64,000 nt of DNA from Xanthobacteraceae bacterium (GTDB taxonomy: Bacteria; Pseudomonadota; Alphaproteobacteria; Rhizobiales; Xanthobacteraceae). The stretch covers positions 1 to 64,000 of the forward strand of contig JANINJ010000082.1 of the NCBI GenBank assembly GCA_024508855.1. The letters are read 5' to 3'. The first letter of the stretch is position 1; the number at the start of each line of letters is the position of its first letter. Below, piece by piece: positions 54,634 to 63,372 of the stretch. Both the position numbers and the translations under genes were made by a program. The notes below the pieces were generated by a model. It did no database searches, had not been told where the DNA came from, and was given only the letters and a program-made list of their open reading frames with translations.

Positions 54634-56148
54634 TCAGCTCGCTTCCGCCAGCAGCGACAGTTGCCGGGGCTGCGCTTCGGTCTGGGTGAGGTCGGTGAGC
54701 GGCGTCGGATAGTCACCGGTGAAGCAATGGTCGGTGAACTTCGGATGCGCCGGGTCGCGACCGGGCTCGCCCATGGCGCGGTAGATGCCATCGACGGAAA
54801 GGAACGCCAGCGAGTCCGCGCCGATGATGTCGCGCATCTCTTCCAGCGTGTGGCTGGCGGCGAGCAGGCCTTCGCGATCGGGAGTATCGATGCCGTAATA
54901 GTCCGGATGCGTGATCGGCGGCGAGGCGATGCGGAAATGCACTTCGCGCGCGCCGGCGTCGCGCATCATCTTGACGATCTTCTTCGAGGTGGTGCCGCGC
55001 ACGAGGCTGTCGTCGATCAAGACGATGCGCTTGCCTTCGATGGCTGCGCGATTGGCCGAATGCTTCATGCGGACGCCGAGTTCGCGCACGCTCTGGGTCG
55101 GCTGGATGAAGGTGCGGCCGACATAGTGGTTGCGGATGATGCCCAGTTCGTACGGGATGCCGGAAGTCTGGCTATAGCCGAGCGCGGCGGGCACGCCGGA
55201 ATCCGGCACCGGCACCACGACATCTGCCTCGACATTGCTCTCGCGGGCGAGCTGCGCGCCCATCGCCTTGCGGACGGAATAAACCGGACGGCCGCCGACC
55301 ACGGAATCCGGCCGGGCGAAGTAGATATATTCGAAGATGCAGGGACGCGGCGCCATCGGCGGGAACGGCTTGTGGCTTTGCGTGCCGTTATCGTCGAACA
55401 CGATGACTTCGCCGGGCTCGATGTCGCGAACATGTTTTGCGCCGATGATGTCGAGGGCGCAGGTTTCCGAGGCGAGGATCGGACAGCCGTCGAGTTCGCC
55501 GAGCACCAGCGGACGGATACCGAGCGGATCGCGTGCGCCAACCAGTTTCTTGTTGGTCAGTGCGACCAGCGAATAGGCGCCTTCGATGGCGCGCAGCGCC
55601 TCGATGTAGCGATCGATGAAGTGATTGCGCTTGGAGTGGGCGACGAGGTGCAGGATCACTTCCGTGTCGGTGGTCGACTGCATCATGGCGCCTTCGCGAA
55701 CCAGGTCGCGGCGCAGGGTCAGGCCGTTGGTGAGGTTGCCGTTGTGGGCGACGGCGAGGCCACCAGCATTAAGTTCGGCGAACAGCGGCTGCACGTTGCG
55801 AAGAATGGTGCCGCCGGTGGTGGAATATCGGGTGTGGCCGACGGCGGAGGTGCCGGGCAGGCGCTCGATCACGTCGCGGCGGGAGAACGTATCGCCGACC
55901 AGACCGAGCCGGCGTTCGGAGTGAAAGCGATGGCCGTCGAAGGAGACGATGCCGGCGGCTTCCTGGCCGCGATGCTGCAGGGCGTGCAGGCCGAGCGCGG
56001 TGATGGCGGCGGCATCGGGGTGCCCGAAAATGCCGAACACGCCGCACTTCTCGCGCAACGTGTCATCGTGTTGGTCCATATCGGAGCGTTGGTCCATGTC
56101 GGACGGAAGTGTGGCGGCGTCATTGGGAAGAAGTTGCATCTCGTCCAT
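54634..56148 (-). CDS. purF: Amidophosphoribosyltransferase
   Basis: First committed enzyme of purine synthesis: PRPP + glutamine to 5-phosphoribosylamine. 504 residues. The nucleophile Cys35 in REKCGVFGIFGHPDA is preceded by a 34-residue leader, which is removed in Bacillus-type PurF enzymes. Glutaminase markers are LQHRGQEAAGI, VGHTRYSTTG and AHNGNL. The PRPP site is VLIDDSLVRGTTSKKI. PVPDSGVPAALGY is also typical. No FeS-ligand cysteine pair is obvious near the C terminus, so the cluster of the Bacillus type is probably absent. cvpA lies upstream. Confidence 0.96.
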   Translation of the reverse strand: MDEMQLLPNDAATLPSDMDQRSDMDQHDDTLREKCGVFGIFGHPDAAAITALGLHALQHRGQEAAGIVSFDGHRFHSERRLGLVGDTFSRRDVIERLPGTSAVGHTRYSTTGGTILRNVQPLFAELNAGGLAVAHNGNLTNGLTLRRDLVREGAMMQSTTDTEVILHLVAHSKRNHFIDRYIEALRAIEGAYSLVALTNKKLVGARDPLGIRPLVLGELDGCPILASETCALDIIGAKHVRDIEPGEVIVFDDNGTQSHKPFPPMAPRPCIFEYIYFARPDSVVGGRPVYSVRKAMGAQLARESNVEADVVVPVPDSGVPAALGYSQTSGIPYELGIIRNHYVGRTFIQPTQSVRELGVRMKHSANRAAIEGKRIVLIDDSLVRGTTSKKIVKMMRDAGAREVHFRIASPPITHPDYYGIDTPDREGLLAASHTLEEMRDIIGADSLAFLSVDGIYRAMGEPGRDPAHPKFTDHCFTGDYPTPLTDLTQTEAQPRQLSLLAEAS

Positions 56149-56190
56149 CGCGCCTCACTTTCAAGGGAACTTGCGTCCCGTCGTCAGGGA

Positions 56191-56823
56191 CTAATGTCCC
56201 GTCGGTTTGCCGTCGATCAGCTGTTTCAGGCTGTCGCGGGCAGGCTTGGAGTAACCATCGCCAGCGCCGGGCGCCGCCGGATTGGTATCGGTTTGCTCGT
56301 CCTCGGGTTTGTTCTTCTTGAATCTCTTCAAGATGGTGTTCTCGGGGTCATCCGGCAAGAGCGACATCAGCCAATCACCGGTTGATTGAAGCATGGTTAG
56401 CGATTTTGCGTTCGACACCCAGTCCGGCCGCTGCTTGGTGGGGACCAGCCATGCAAAGAACAGGAACGCGACCACCACGATCAACAGGCCGCGAGCCAGA
56501 CCGAACAGGAAACCGAGGGTGCGATCCAGCGCGCCGATCCGCGAGTCGAGGATCATGTCGGAAATGCGCACGGTGATGATCGACACCACGATGAGGGTGC
56601 CGATGAACACGCCGGCGATCACCGCGACGCTCGCGACCGTGTCGTTGTTGAAATAGGTTTTCGCGGTCGGCAGCAGCTTTTGATAGGAATACAGCGTCAC
56701 CAGCGCCGCCGCGCCCCAGGCCGCGATCGACAATATCTCGCGCATGAAACCGCGAACCATTGCGAGCAGGCCCGAGATCAACATTACCGCGAGCAGCACA
56801 AGATCAAGGATCGTTATCGGCAT
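56191..56823 (-). CDS. cvpA: CvpA-family membrane protein
   Basis: 210-residue inner-membrane protein with four hydrophobic segments. The start MPITILDLVLLAVMLISGLL, the MVRGFMREILSIAAWG segment and the LGFLFGLARGLLIVVVAFLF stretch are CvpA hallmarks. The C-terminal 60 residues are soluble and Pro/Lys-rich. cvpA is commonly found before purF, as here (42 bp gap). CvpA is required for colicin V production in E. coli and supports envelope integrity. Confidence 0.9.
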   Translation of the reverse strand: MPITILDLVLLAVMLISGLLAMVRGFMREILSIAAWGAAALVTLYSYQKLLPTAKTYFNNDTVASVAVIAGVFIGTLIVVSIITVRISDMILDSRIGALDRTLGFLFGLARGLLIVVVAFLFFAWLVPTKQRPDWVSNAKSLTMLQSTGDWLMSLLPDDPENTILKRFKKNKPEDEQTDTNPAAPGAGDGYSKPARDSLKQLIDGKPTGH

Positions 56824-56973
56824 CGGCTGGTCAGGTCCGCTCGTGAGTCTCGATTCCGCGAATCGGTGTCGCGCATTCAGTTCAAGTGACGGGGATATTG
56901 CGTATCCCGCAAGATCGGAGTTTCCCGCCGCGCCGGTTGTATAGCGGCGGCTGTGGGCAACGTCACGCCTGCA

Positions 56974-58464
56974 TTATCTCTCTTGGCGGCGGAATCGGGG
57001 CGGTGCGGCATTTTTGCCGTGGGATGTGTCTCTGGAGTCGCCGTCATCGTCTTCCTCGGTGGACTGCCGGGCGCCCTTGCGGGGCGTGCCACGCGCGGCG
57101 ATCTCGGCCACCAGCGAGGTCAGTCCGCCGACGGTATTGAGGGACAGCCCGGCATCGCCGCCGACGTCGCCGCGGGCCGATTCCGGCAGGATCGCGCGCC
57201 CGAAGCCGAGCTTGGCGGCCTCCTTGAGCCGGGCCGAGGTCTGCGCCACCGGGCGTACCGCGCCAGACAGCGAGATTTCGCCGAAATAGACCGCATCGGT
57301 CGGCAGCGGGGCGTTGGCCAGCGACGATACCAGCGCGGCGGCGGCGGCGAGATCGGCTGCGGGTTCCTGGATGCGCAGGCCGCCGGCGACGTTGAAATAG
57401 ACATCGTAGCCGGACAGTTTCACTCCGCAATGGGCTTCCAGCACCGCAAGCACCATGGAGAGGCGGCTGGAATCCCAGCCGACCACGGCACGGCGCGGCG
57501 TGCCGAGCGAGGTTGGGGCGACCAGCGCCTGCAGTTCCACGAGCACCGGACGGGTACCCTCGATGCCGGCGAACACGGCTGTGCCCGGCGATCCGAGGTC
57601 GCGTTCGGAGAGGAACAGTTCCGACGGATTGGTGACCTCGCGCAGCCCAAGGCCGGTCATCTCGAACACGCCGATCTCGTCGGTGGGACCGAAACGGTTC
57701 TTCACCGAGCGCAGGATGCGGAACTGCTGCGAGCCTTCGCCCTCGAACGACAGCACGGCGTCGACCATATGCTCGACCACCCGTGGGCCAGCGATCTGGC
57801 CGTCCTTGGTGACGTGGCCGACCAGGATTACGGCAGCGCCGGAGCGCTTGGCGAAGCGGATGAGCGCCTGCGCCGAGGCGCGGACCTGCGTCACGGTGCC
57901 GGGTGCGGATTCCACTGTGTCGGTCCACATGGTCTGGATCGAGTCGATCACGACGAGGCGAGGAACCGTGCCTTCCGAAAGGGTTGCGATAATATCCTCA
58001 ACCGAAGTCTCGGCGGCGAGCTGGACCGGTGCATTGGCAAGGCCGAGACGTTCGGCGCGAAGCCGGACCTGGGCGATGGCTTCTTCACCGGAAATGTAGA
58101 CGGCGCGATGGCCGGCACGGGCCAGGACGCTGGTCGCCTGCGTCAGCAACGTCGACTTGCCGATGCCGGGATCGCCGCCGACCAGCAACACCGAGCCGCG
58201 GACGAAACCGCCACCGGTGACGCGGTCGAGTTCCGCCATGCCGGTCGGCAGGCGCGGGGCGTCGACGCTCTTGCCGCTCAGGCTTTCCAGCGCGAACACC
58301 CGGCTCTTCCGCTTGGAACGGATGCTCGCCGGCATCGAGGTCGCGCCTGTCGTATCCTCCTCGGCCAGCGTGTTCCATTCGCCGCAGGCGTCGCATTTGC
58401 CCTGCCAGCGGTTATAAGCCGCGCCGCAGTTCTGGCAGACGAAGGAGAGCGTGGATTTGGCCAT
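56974..58464 (-). CDS. radA: DNA repair protein RadA
   Basis: 496-residue RecA-like ATPase that drives branch migration. An N-terminal zinc finger is read as CQNC (10-13) and CDAC (24-27) around AAYNRWQGK. Walker A is GGDPGIGKST (96-105), Walker B lies in LVVIDSIQT, the RadA-specific KNRFG follows near 260, and a Lon-like C-terminal domain includes LAAAAALVSSLANAPLP. Conserved gene order with cvpA and alr in this group. Confidence 0.96.
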   Translation of the reverse strand: MAKSTLSFVCQNCGAAYNRWQGKCDACGEWNTLAEEDTTGATSMPASIRSKRKSRVFALESLSGKSVDAPRLPTGMAELDRVTGGGFVRGSVLLVGGDPGIGKSTLLTQATSVLARAGHRAVYISGEEAIAQVRLRAERLGLANAPVQLAAETSVEDIIATLSEGTVPRLVVIDSIQTMWTDTVESAPGTVTQVRASAQALIRFAKRSGAAVILVGHVTKDGQIAGPRVVEHMVDAVLSFEGEGSQQFRILRSVKNRFGPTDEIGVFEMTGLGLREVTNPSELFLSERDLGSPGTAVFAGIEGTRPVLVELQALVAPTSLGTPRRAVVGWDSSRLSMVLAVLEAHCGVKLSGYDVYFNVAGGLRIQEPAADLAAAAALVSSLANAPLPTDAVYFGEISLSGAVRPVAQTSARLKEAAKLGFGRAILPESARGDVGGDAGLSLNTVGGLTSLVAEIAARGTPRKGARQSTEEDDDGDSRDTSHGKNAAPPRFRRQER

Positions 58465-58482
58465 GAGGTGGAGCTTGCCAGG

Positions 58483-59211
58483 TCAGGTCGCGTGAGTCGC
58501 GTTCCAGAGCATTGATAGGCCGGCCAGCAGCATGATGCCATCCATCACCAGCCGGAACACGTTCGGGTCGAGCTTGAGCACGAAGCGCTTGGCGATGAAG
58601 GCGCCGAACATCAGCGACGATCCGGCGATCAGCCCTTTCAGGGCGACGGCCGGGGTCAGCGCGCCGAACCGCTCGAAGGTCACCGACTTGCTCAGGTAGA
58701 GGCCGAGCGAACTCGCCGCCTCGGTAGCAAGGAACGCGCCCTTGGTCAGGCCGTAAAACAGGAACAGTGGCACACTCAGCGGGCCGGTCGAAACCACGAT
58801 GCCGGTGAGGAAGCCGATCACCGCGCCGCCAACCGCGAGGTGCCACAGCGTGACCCTGACGTCGCGCTTGGCCAGCCAATGCCGCGCCGGCACCATCGCG
58901 ATCAGGAACAGGCCGATGGCGATATCGACCGCGCGCGACGGCAGGATCAGCAGCGTCCGGGCGCCGAGCGCCGCTGCCGGGATACCGGTGACCGAATAGG
59001 CGGCGCAGGCGCGCCAGTCGACCTCGCGCCACCACGCCACGATGCGCGACAGGTTGGCCATGACGGCGGCCACCGCCATGATCGGCACGGCTTCTTTCGG
59101 GCCGAACTCATAGACGAGCACCGGCACCAGCATGATCGACGATCCGGTGCCGACGATGCCGCTGATGGTGCCGGCGATCAGCCCGACCGCAAGAACGAAA
59201 ATGTAATTCAA
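58483..59211 (-). CDS. TauE/SafE-family membrane permease
   Basis: 242-residue protein with about seven hydrophobic segments. The family pattern GLIAGTISGIVGTGSSIMLVPVL at the N terminus and the repeated second-half motif GGAVIGFLTGIVVSTGPLSVP are visible. TauE/SafE proteins move sulfite, sulfoacetate or other organic anions; no sulfonate genes are nearby. It lies 18 bp upstream of radA on the same strand. Confidence 0.8.
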   Translation of the reverse strand: MNYIFVLAVGLIAGTISGIVGTGSSIMLVPVLVYEFGPKEAVPIMAVAAVMANLSRIVAWWREVDWRACAAYSVTGIPAAALGARTLLILPSRAVDIAIGLFLIAMVPARHWLAKRDVRVTLWHLAVGGAVIGFLTGIVVSTGPLSVPLFLFYGLTKGAFLATEAASSLGLYLSKSVTFERFGALTPAVALKGLIAGSSLMFGAFIAKRFVLKLDPNVFRLVMDGIMLLAGLSMLWNATHAT

Positions 59212-59401
59212 GGAGGTCTCCGCGACTCGCCGGAGTTGCGAAGGAAGCCTAGCAATATCCGGGGACCGGCATAGCGGAAACTGGCTGCGCGCTCCGCATC
59301 ATGGAGATGCGAGGCTGCGACGGCGTTTCTGCTGCTGACATCATGCTGGCAACAGCGTGCGGCTAAAGATCGTTACGCATTCAGGCATCGGAGAAAACGT
59401 C

Positions 59402-59770
59402 GTGACCGTCAAAGGAAGCTGCCATTGCAGAAATACGCAATTCGAGGTGAGCAAGCCTCCCTCGAGCGTCACGCGCTGCACCTGCTCATACTGCTCCAAG
59501 AGCGGCGCACTGTGGGCCTATTACAAGCCGGCACAGTTTCACCTGACGTCGCCGGTGGAGCGGGTGGCCACGTACAAGTGGGGCAGCCGCACCGTGAAAC
59601 ATCATTTCTGCGCCACGTGCGGCGGGACTACCTATTCGGAATCGCCCGACTGGTCGACCGGCAAGCCGGACTTCGACAAGATGAAGATCGGCGTCAACGC
59701 GCACCTGTTCGAGCATTTCGATCTCGACGCCGTGCCGGTGACGGTGATCGACGGCAAAAATTTATGGTGA
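59402..59770 (+). CDS. GFA-family (glutathione-dependent formaldehyde-activating-like) zinc protein
   Basis: 122-residue protein with the CENP-V/GFA zinc pattern: GSCHCRNTQFEV (Cys 7, 9), TRCTCSYCSKSGALWAY (Cys 26, 28, 31) and HHFCATCGGTTYSE. The GTG start at 59402 is used because GGAGAAAAC lies eight bases before it and the family starts at GSCHC. Formaldehyde activation is proven only for Gfa; most relatives are of unknown function. Its end overlaps the convergent alr stop by 9 bp. Confidence 0.85.
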   Translation: MTVKGSCHCRNTQFEVSKPPSSVTRCTCSYCSKSGALWAYYKPAQFHLTSPVERVATYKWGSRTVKHHFCATCGGTTYSESPDWSTGKPDFDKMKIGVNAHLFEHFDLDAVPVTVIDGKNLW

Positions 59771-60976
59771 GGGCGATGCGGCTTCGGCCGGGACGGCAGT
59801 GCCGCCCGTGTAAACGCGCGCGTAACGGCGACCGAGGCTGGTCAGCACCTCGTAACCGATGGTGCCGAAATGATGCGCGAGTTCGTCGACGGTGATCCCT
59901 TCGCCAAGCAGCGTCGCCATCTGCCCACGCCGTGCGGCCTTGTCGGGAAGATCGGTAATGTCGACCGCCATCAGGTCCATCGAGATGCGGCCTGCGATCG
60001 GGCAGCGCTGGCCGGCAACGATAACCTCGGCGCTGCGCACGCCGTCCGCGCCACCGGCGGCCCGAAAATAGCCATCCGCATAGCCGGTGCTGACAATCGC
60101 CAGTTTCGTCGGCCGCCGCGCGGTCCAGATGGCACCGTAGCCGACGCTCTCGCCGCGTTCGACGTTGCGGATCTGGACGATGCGTGTTTTCAGGCAGACC
60201 ACGGGTTGCATCGGATTGTCGGCCTCGGGCGTCGGATTGACGCCATAGAGCGCTGCACCCGGACGCATCAGGTCGAACTGGAATTGCGGGCCGAGAAACG
60301 TGCCGGATGAATTCGCCAGCGATGCCGGCACGCCGGTGTAGAGATGCGCGATCTCGCGGAAATTCGCAGCCTGCCTGGCGTTCATGGGATTGTGCAGGTC
60401 CTCGGCGCAGGCGAGGTGGCTCATCACCAGCGTGATGCCATGGTTGCCGGCATTGATGCGCGGTACCAGGCCGTGCGCATCCTCGAGCGAGAGACCGAGG
60501 CGATTCATTCCGGTGTCGATATGGATCGCCGCGCCGCCAGCCCACCCGGTGCGTCGGCAGAACACATCCCATTCCGCCAGTTCGTTGAGGTCGCCGATCA
60601 CCGGCTTGCAGTCGAGTTCGGCAAAGGCGTCGCCGCAATTCTGGAAGCAGCCGTTGAGCACGTAGATTTTCGGCAGGGCGCTGGCCGCCCGCGCGGCGCG
60701 TGCTTCATCGATGGTGGCGACGAAGAACGTCTTGCAGCCGGCAGCCACCAGCGCGCGCACGATGGGACCGACGCCGCAACCATACGCGTTGGCCTTCACC
60801 ACCGCCGCGCACTCAGTAGGCACGCTGCGGCTTTCCAGCTTGCGCCAGTTGGCGACGACGGCATCGAGATCGACGGTGAGCACGCCGGTTGCGGCCGCAA
60901 GGGCTGCAGCCCGATTGGCTTCAGGCGACAGCGCGCTGCCGGAGGCGATGGTCTTCGGATCGGAAACGACGTTCAT
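59762..60976 (-). CDS. alr: Alanine racemase
   Basis: PLP enzyme interconverting L- and D-alanine for peptidoglycan. 404 residues, somewhat long owing to a 35-residue N-terminal lead. AAVVKANAYGCGVG carries the PLP lysine K61. IDTGMNRLG, MSHLACAED, LRPGAALYGVNP and the second catalytic Tyr in GESVGYGAIW are visible. The C terminus is in VAGQRCPIAGRISMDLMAVD and later VDELAHHFGTIGYEVLT. Lies 100 bp after dnaB on the same strand. Confidence 0.95.
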   Translation of the reverse strand: MNVVSDPKTIASGSALSPEANRAAALAAATGVLTVDLDAVVANWRKLESRSVPTECAAVVKANAYGCGVGPIVRALVAAGCKTFFVATIDEARAARAASALPKIYVLNGCFQNCGDAFAELDCKPVIGDLNELAEWDVFCRRTGWAGGAAIHIDTGMNRLGLSLEDAHGLVPRINAGNHGITLVMSHLACAEDLHNPMNARQAANFREIAHLYTGVPASLANSSGTFLGPQFQFDLMRPGAALYGVNPTPEADNPMQPVVCLKTRIVQIRNVERGESVGYGAIWTARRPTKLAIVSTGYADGYFRAAGGADGVRSAEVIVAGQRCPIAGRISMDLMAVDITDLPDKAARRGQMATLLGEGITVDELAHHFGTIGYEVLTSLGRRYARVYTGGTAVPAEAASPSP

Positions 60977-61076
60977 GGCGCTGCGCTATCCCTGCGCGCG
61001 ATGTTCCCGCGCGACGATTCCTGGATGGACAGGCAGCTTACGCGCCGGTCGGGCGGCGTTCAACCGAGCGCGACCG

Positions 61077-62573
61077 TTACATCCGCTCGGGCAAATGGCC
61101 GTCATGCGCGAGATCGCTGAACCGGGTAAACTGGCCCTCGAAGTGCAGTTCGACCGTTCCCGTGGGACCATGACGCTGCTTGCCGATGATGACTTCGGCC
61201 TTGCCGTGCGCGAGGTCCATTTCGGTCTGCCACTTCTCGTGCTCCGGCGTGCCGGGGCGCGGTTCCTTGTTCTGCAGGTAATACTCTTCGCGATACACGA
61301 ACACGACCACGTCGGCGTCCTGCTCGATCGAGCCGGATTCACGCAGGTCGGAAAGTTGCGGGCGCTTGTCGTCGCGGTTTTCCACCTGACGCGAGAGCTG
61401 CGATAGCGCGATCACGGGGACGTTCAATTCCTTGGCCAGCGCCTTCAGGCTGGTGGTGATCTCGGTGACTTCCTGCACGCGATTGTCGGAGCGTTTGCCC
61501 GAGCCCTGCAGAAGCTGGATGTAGTCCACCATGATGACGTCGAGGCCCTTTTGCCGCTTCAGCCGCCGTGCGCGGGCGGTGAGCTGCGAAATCGAGAGGC
61601 CGCCGGTTTCATCGACGAACAGTGGCAGCTGTTCGAGCTCGATCGTGTGGTCGCGGATCTTGTCGAATTCGCTTTGCGTGATGCCGCCGCGACGGATCGT
61701 GCTCGATGCGATCCCGGTCTGCTCCGCCAGAATACGCGTGGCGAGCTGCTCGGCGGACATTTCGCACGAGAAGAAGCCGACGATGCCGCCGTTCACCGCC
61801 TTCGTGGTGCCATCTGCCTGGGTTTCGCCGCGATAGGCGCGGGCGATGTTGTAGGCGATGTTGGTGGCGAGCGCCGTCTTGCCCATGCCGGGACGCCCGG
61901 CGAGCACCAGCAAGTCGGAGCGCTGCAAGCCGCCCATCTTGACGTCGAGGTCGCGCAGGCCGGTGGCGATGCCGGACAGTTTTCCGTCGCGCTGATAGGC
62001 GTTGGCCGCCATGTCGAGCGCGACCTTCATGGCCTGCGAGAATTTCTGGAATCCGCCGTCGTAGCGTCCGGCTTCGGCCAGCTCGTACAGCCTGCGCTCG
62101 GCGTCTTCGATCTGTGCCCGCGGCGCGAAATCCACCGGTGCGTCGTAGGCGACGTTGACCATGTCCTCGCCGATGTGGATCAGGTCGCGGCGCAACGACA
62201 GTTCATAGATGGTGCGGCCGTAGTCGGCGGCGTTGATGATCGTCGTGGCTTCGGCGGCGAGGCGGGCGAGGTATTGGGCAACGGTCATGCCGCCGATATC
62301 GGTTTCGGCCGGCAAGAAGGTCTTGAGCGTCACCGGCGTCGCGACCTTGCCGACGCGGATCAGGCTGCCGGCGGTCTCGTAGATCGTCTGGTGGATCGGC
62401 TCGAAGAAATGCTTGGTTTCGAGGAAGTCCGACACGCGATAGAACGCATCGTTATTGACCAGAATGGCGCCCAGAACGCTCTGCTCGGCCTCGATATTGT
62501 GGGGCGCCGTCCGATAGCTCGGGTTCGCCGCGTCGGGAGCAAGCTTGAGAACGTTCGAATCAAGAGGAGCCAT
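61077..62573 (-). CDS. dnaB: Replicative DNA helicase
   Basis: 498-residue hexameric 5'-3' helicase of the replication fork. The N-terminal DnaB domain begins after RTAPHNIEAEQSVLGAILVN. The RecA-like domain has Walker A AGRPGMGKTALA (225-236), FSCEMSAEQLATRIL (H1a), VIMVDYIQLLQGSG (Walker B) and ALSQLSRQVENRDDKRP with the final PxLSDLRESGSIEQD block. No intein. The upstream 274 bp (62574-62847) shows no gene that I can support. Confidence 0.96.
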   Translation of the reverse strand: MAPLDSNVLKLAPDAANPSYRTAPHNIEAEQSVLGAILVNNDAFYRVSDFLETKHFFEPIHQTIYETAGSLIRVGKVATPVTLKTFLPAETDIGGMTVAQYLARLAAEATTIINAADYGRTIYELSLRRDLIHIGEDMVNVAYDAPVDFAPRAQIEDAERRLYELAEAGRYDGGFQKFSQAMKVALDMAANAYQRDGKLSGIATGLRDLDVKMGGLQRSDLLVLAGRPGMGKTALATNIAYNIARAYRGETQADGTTKAVNGGIVGFFSCEMSAEQLATRILAEQTGIASSTIRRGGITQSEFDKIRDHTIELEQLPLFVDETGGLSISQLTARARRLKRQKGLDVIMVDYIQLLQGSGKRSDNRVQEVTEITTSLKALAKELNVPVIALSQLSRQVENRDDKRPQLSDLRESGSIEQDADVVVFVYREEYYLQNKEPRPGTPEHEKWQTEMDLAHGKAEVIIGKQRHGPTGTVELHFEGQFTRFSDLAHDGHLPERM

Positions 62574-62847
62574 GGCCGCGGATAATTTCTCTCAAATTTG
62601 TCGGAAGCGGGTTGCATAGAAGCACCGCGTTCACGCGCAGAGAAAGCGGCCAGTGGCCTTATTCCCGTTACACACAGCGCGACACCCGGAACGATTCCAC
62701 GCCCTCTTATAGCACTTGACCATGGCATCGGGGCATCGCTCGCAACGAAAATGACTTCGCGAAGAAGCTGCAGCAGGGAAAGGTAAGCACGACCTGAACC
62801 TTCGCCGCGGTTCCTTCGACATACCATTATGCCGGACGTCGCTGCGA

Positions 62848-62967
62848 TCACCCGATGACGAGGAGAATCAGGGCGGCGAGGCTCATGGCGGTGGAGGCCG
62901 CAGCCAGAGCCAGGTCGGTCCGCAGGCCATGCGGCAGTTCGTCGGGTGTGGAGAGCTTGTCGGTCAT
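62848..62967 (-). CDS. Possible 39-residue single-helix membrane protein
   Basis: A short frame encodes MTDKLSTPDELPHGL..., a hydrophilic N terminus of about 18 residues followed by a hydrophobic Ala/Leu/Ile segment reaching the stop. Base composition is coding-like (most third positions are G or C). No strong ribosome site is visible and there are no domain features. It may be a real small protein or chance; conservation in related genomes would decide. Confidence 0.35.
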   Translation of the reverse strand: MTDKLSTPDELPHGLRTDLALAAASTAMSLAALILLVIG

Positions 62968-63087
62968 GCCCGGTATTTACGGCCGGGAAATCCATCCCTC
63001 AGTGATCTGGATCACGCTTGGCGCCGGATAATTGAAGGAAACTTTGTGGCGGGTACCGCGTTAACCTTGGCGCAGAAGGAGCGAACG

Positions 63088-63372
63088 ATGATCCGGCACG
63101 GTCAGTTGCAAACTCCGCAACAGGATATGGACGCTTGGTTGCGTTCGCTCATCGTTGCTTTCGAGGAAACGTCTGTCGCTGACGCCGGCATTGTCCCCTG
63201 CATGCCGACGCTGTCCGATAATGCGTTGAAGGGCGTCGTTGCGCAGTTGTCGAAACCTGCCGAGGCCCATCGTCAGGCCGCGCCGTGGACGCCGTCGATT
63301 GCAGTTCACTCGCCGGCGATCTGCAGCCGCGGCTGGTTGCCACGCTCGAGCCCGCGCAGCTTGGCTTCCTGA
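63088..63372 (+). CDS. Small hypothetical protein overlapping the 3' end of cfa
   Basis: A 94-residue frame with a good ribosome site (AAGGAG, 6 bases before ATG 63088). Up to about residue 70 the sequence looks protein-like (DMDAWLRSLIVAFEETSVAD, then VPCMPTLSDNALKGVV). The last 22 codons overlap the convergent cyclopropane-synthase gene on the other strand, so the true end may differ or the gene may be frameshifted. Not recognised. Confidence 0.4.
   Translation: MIRHGQLQTPQQDMDAWLRSLIVAFEETSVADAGIVPCMPTLSDNALKGVVAQLSKPAEAHRQAAPWTPSIAVHSPAICSRGWLPRSSPRSLAS

Noticed and set aside
54241-56385. A 714-codon open frame on the plus strand
   Set aside because: It lies mostly antisense to purF, whose motifs are complete, and its translation is Arg/Gly/Ala-rich with no domain. 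It is an artefact of high-GC codon use.
56953-58515. A 520-codon open frame on the plus strand
   Set aside because: Antisense to radA, which has zinc finger, Walker A and KNRFG motifs. No protein-like features in the plus-strand frame.
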